Both the position numbers and the translations under genes were made by a program. From Leptofilum sp050292445 (GTDB taxonomy: Bacteria; Chloroflexota; Anaerolineae; Promineifilales; Promineifilaceae), in contig JBNKLQ010000059.1 of assembly GCA_050292445.1 (NCBI GenBank), positions 1 to 25,912 on the forward strand: 25,912 nucleotides of DNA. Direction: 5' to 3'. The notes beneath the pieces were generated by a model that saw only the letters and a program-made list of their open reading frames with translations, was not told the origin of the DNA and ran no database searches. Below, in pieces: positions 24,026-25,912 of the stretch (within the stretch, counting starts at the first letter, position 1; each line of letters opens with the position of its first letter).

Positions 24026-24901
24026 TTATTCTGATGCTGAGATTTCACGTTGCTCGCTAAGCTGGTATTGACCATCAACGAATCGAAATATGCGAATTGT
24101 ATTGCTCAAATCGACGTCATCATCACTTGTGGTAGTGATATATAAATCGTTAAATGTGCTACCTGTTCCGGGTTCAAAATGTATTGTTGAACTTGTGTGT
24201 CGACAGGGCAACAAATCAATCGATTGACCACATGGTTCGTTTTCTATTCCAATAAAAACATTGTCAAGAACTATCTGCATTTTCCCATCGACTTCTGTAA
24301 TTAGCATTAGCCGAGTTTCTTGAAAACCAGTACCAATCAGGAAACGGTTTAGCCTAAAGCCATATTTTTCGGGACCGAGCCGGACTAATGATCCACTGCC
24401 ATATCCGTTGCGCCAGCCACCCAAAGTTGTAATGTTGTCTTCGCGGATAGCAACTTCCCACCCCTTTGATGTCTGTAAAAAGATTGCACCGCCAATTACA
24501 TTGGAACAGGCTTTGCTGCATTGATCATTTGGCAGAGTTGCTTCTGTGATTAATAAAATCTTTTCCTGACCCGCTTCTTGAAAACGGCCGCTGTACAATG
24601 CCTTGACAAATATTGTGTTTATATTGTCTTCTGCCTCTGAGATAAAAATAGGAGCGGAAGCATTGGCAATATCCCAAGCGATTCGATCTTCTACGCCACC
24701 AAATGAAGTATCGAATAAGATCCACTGCGAACCATATAAGGTTTCCATTGCTTTTTGAATCGTGAACGAACTGTCGACGAGATTTGTTGTATCTTGGGAA
24801 ACGGCCGTTTCTGATTCATCAAAATCCTGGCAACTGATTAAGAAGTGGAGCAAAAGTAAGAGGCTTAGGCAACCTCGGAATAACGCTTTAGAATTTATCA
24901 T
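24026..24901 (-). CDS. Orphan lipoprotein of unknown function
   Basis: I do not recognise this 291-aa protein. It starts with a lipoprotein signal (basic start, hydrophobic core, lipobox LISC with Cys24), so it should be exported and lipid-anchored. The mature part looks beta-rich and has four later cysteines in two pairs (DQCSKACS, PCGQSIDLLPCR) that may form disulfides. The DNA is visibly more AT-rich than the flanking genes, which suggests a recent arrival or relaxed composition. It stands alone and is divergent from the membrane gene at 25012. A weak GGAA precedes the ATG. Confidence 0.82.
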   Translation of the reverse strand: MINSKALFRGCLSLLLLLHFLISCQDFDESETAVSQDTTNLVDSSFTIQKAMETLYGSQWILFDTSFGGVEDRIAWDIANASAPIFISEAEDNINTIFVKALYSGRFQEAGQEKILLITEATLPNDQCSKACSNVIGGAIFLQTSKGWEVAIREDNITTLGGWRNGYGSGSLVRLGPEKYGFRLNRFLIGTGFQETRLMLITEVDGKMQIVLDNVFIGIENEPCGQSIDLLPCRHTSSTIHFEPGTGSTFNDLYITTTSDDDVDLSNTIRIFRFVDGQYQLSEQREISASE

Positions 24902-25011
24902 AATCTATTCCAGGCCAAAACATTTTCCGGCTGACTTGAACATTTTAGTGGAGAGGGCTTTATGTGCCAACTGGAATCGACACAAAATGGGGAAGCGGTG
25001 ATAATTGATTT

Positions 25012-25912
25012 ATGGATATGAACGATACGGGAATGATTGTTTGGCGCACGGCCGTTTTCCTCACAGGTATCTTCATCATTGGCGGCACACTGATAGCCGC
25101 CATCAAGACGTTTATTCTGCCGCGCGGGGTGAATGTTTGGCTGACGCGGGTGGTCTTTCGGGCCATTGGTTTCTTTTTCCGGCTGCGAGTGCGGCGGGCC
25201 ACGTATGAAGATCGGGACCGGATTATGGCTTTTTTCCCGCCGCTGGCTCTCTTTTTGATGCCCATGATTTTGCTGGTGCTCATTTTGCTGGGCTACATTC
25301 TTTTGTTTTGGGCGCTGGCGCCACGGCCGTTTCCCGACTTGTTTTTTTTAAGCGGCTCTTCACTGCTGACGCTGGGTTATGCTTCGGTGAATACGACGGC
25401 CTCCAAGCTGCTGGAATTTTCTGAGGCGATGATTGGGTTGGTGCTGATTGCCATGTTGATTGCTTACCTACCTACGATGTACAGTGCATTTTCTCGTCGG
25501 GAAACGGCCGTTGTCCTCTGGGAAGCACGCGCCGGGTCACCCCCAACTGTGGCTGAAATGGTCTCTCGCTCGTACCGAACTGGCGAATTGGAGCGGCTGC
25601 GCGATGTATGGCTGTTCTGGCAGACTTGGTTTGCCGAGCTAGAGGAGAGCCACACTTCGCTCTCGCCGCTGGTCTTTTTTCGCTCCCCACAGGCCCAACG
25701 TTCCTGGATTACGGCCGCTGGCAACGTGATGGATTCGGCCGCTTTTATTTTGTCCGCCGTGGATGTGCCCTTTAACCCGCAAGCGGCCTTTTGTATTCGC
25801 GCTGGCTTTCTGGCGCTGCGCCAGATTGCCGACTTTTTTGGCCTGCCTCACGAGACAAATCCGGTGCCTGACATGCCCATCAGCATTAGCCGCTACGAGT
25901 TTGACACGGTGT
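25012..25912 (+). CDS. Multi-TM membrane protein with channel-like pore segment, 3' end outside window
   Basis: The frame runs off the window edge after 300 codons, so only the N-terminal part is seen. The first helix is about 9-30. A second hydrophobic pair (about 75-105 and 137-155) flanks a loop reading FLSGSSLLTLGYASV, like the pore helix plus filter of two-TM potassium channels but with GYAS instead of GYGD. A soluble C-terminal region follows (SRRETAVVLWEARAGSPPT onward), mixed helical. It may be an ion-channel relative or a membrane sensor derived from one. The ATG at 25012 has another in-frame ATG at 25018, and no strong ribosome-binding site is visible. Confidence 0.75.
   Translation, partial: MDMNDTGMIVWRTAVFLTGIFIIGGTLIAAIKTFILPRGVNVWLTRVVFRAIGFFFRLRVRRATYEDRDRIMAFFPPLALFLMPMILLVLILLGYILLFWALAPRPFPDLFFLSGSSLLTLGYASVNTTASKLLEFSEAMIGLVLIAMLIAYLPTMYSAFSRRETAVVLWEARAGSPPTVAEMVSRSYRTGELERLRDVWLFWQTWFAELEESHTSLSPLVFFRSPQAQRSWITAAGNVMDSAAFILSAVDVPFNPQAAFCIRAGFLALRQIADFFGLPHETNPVPDMPISISRYEFDTV

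Overview
The window reads as a chromosome segment of a GC-moderate bacterium, most plausibly a Chloroflexota (Anaerolineae-like) filament. That placement is inference. It rests on the mix of a large Ser/Thr kinase with a duplicated ectodomain, a partner-switching regulator module with a multi-GAF phosphatase, SulP and FG-GAP surface proteins, phenylacetate oxygenase genes, and intergenic DNA full of short tandem repeats. There is no rRNA, tRNA, CRISPR, transposase or phage gene. Both edges cut genes.

Layout. 2-1495 (+): a truncated membrane-anchored tri-heme cytochrome c. 1565-3677 (-): an AraC/O6-methylguanine methyltransferase fusion and queG. 3923-8118 (+): a compact signalling operon (STAS, anti-sigma kinase, STAS, GAF4-PP2C phosphatase), followed by a LOG-family nucleotide hydrolase and a transmembrane Ser/Thr kinase (to 11646). 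11696-14731 (-): an unknown four-TM protein, trmD and a UroD-family protein. 14880-19327 (+): an acyl-CoA dehydrogenase, an FG-GAP beta-propeller protein with clear terminators on either side, and a SulP transporter. 19435-23839 (-): paaABCD with a VapBC pair and a crotonase-family gene upstream. 24026-24901 (-): an orphan lipoprotein. 25012-end (+): a truncated membrane protein with a channel-like pore segment.

How the genes fit together. The STAS/kinase/STAS/PP2C set is a classic partner switch: GAF input controls the phosphatase, the phosphatase acts on STAS serines, and the STAS proteins compete for the anti-sigma kinase. No sigma factor is adjacent. The paa block encodes the ring-epoxidising oxygenase for phenylacetyl-CoA (PaaA catalytic, PaaB and PaaC, PaaD maturation) but lacks the reductase PaaE. 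The crotonase-like gene and possibly the acyl-CoA dehydrogenase suit the beta-oxidation-like lower steps.

The most striking signal is not a gene. The palindrome ACGGCCGT (usually AACGGCCGTT) occurs about 50 times by my hand count, roughly once per 520 bp, where fewer than one is expected. It is comparable to cyanobacterial HIP1 but has a different sequence. It writes recurring Thr-Ala-Val, Asn/Asp-Gly-Arg and Arg-Pro peptides into unrelated proteins. Superimposed on this are short-repeat families. AATCAGT arrays carry stops in all six frames and supply the stop codons of four genes. GGAGATT arrays are open in all six frames and sit in frame inside queG and trmD. CACAGAG/CGCAGAG elements lie close upstream of several start codons.
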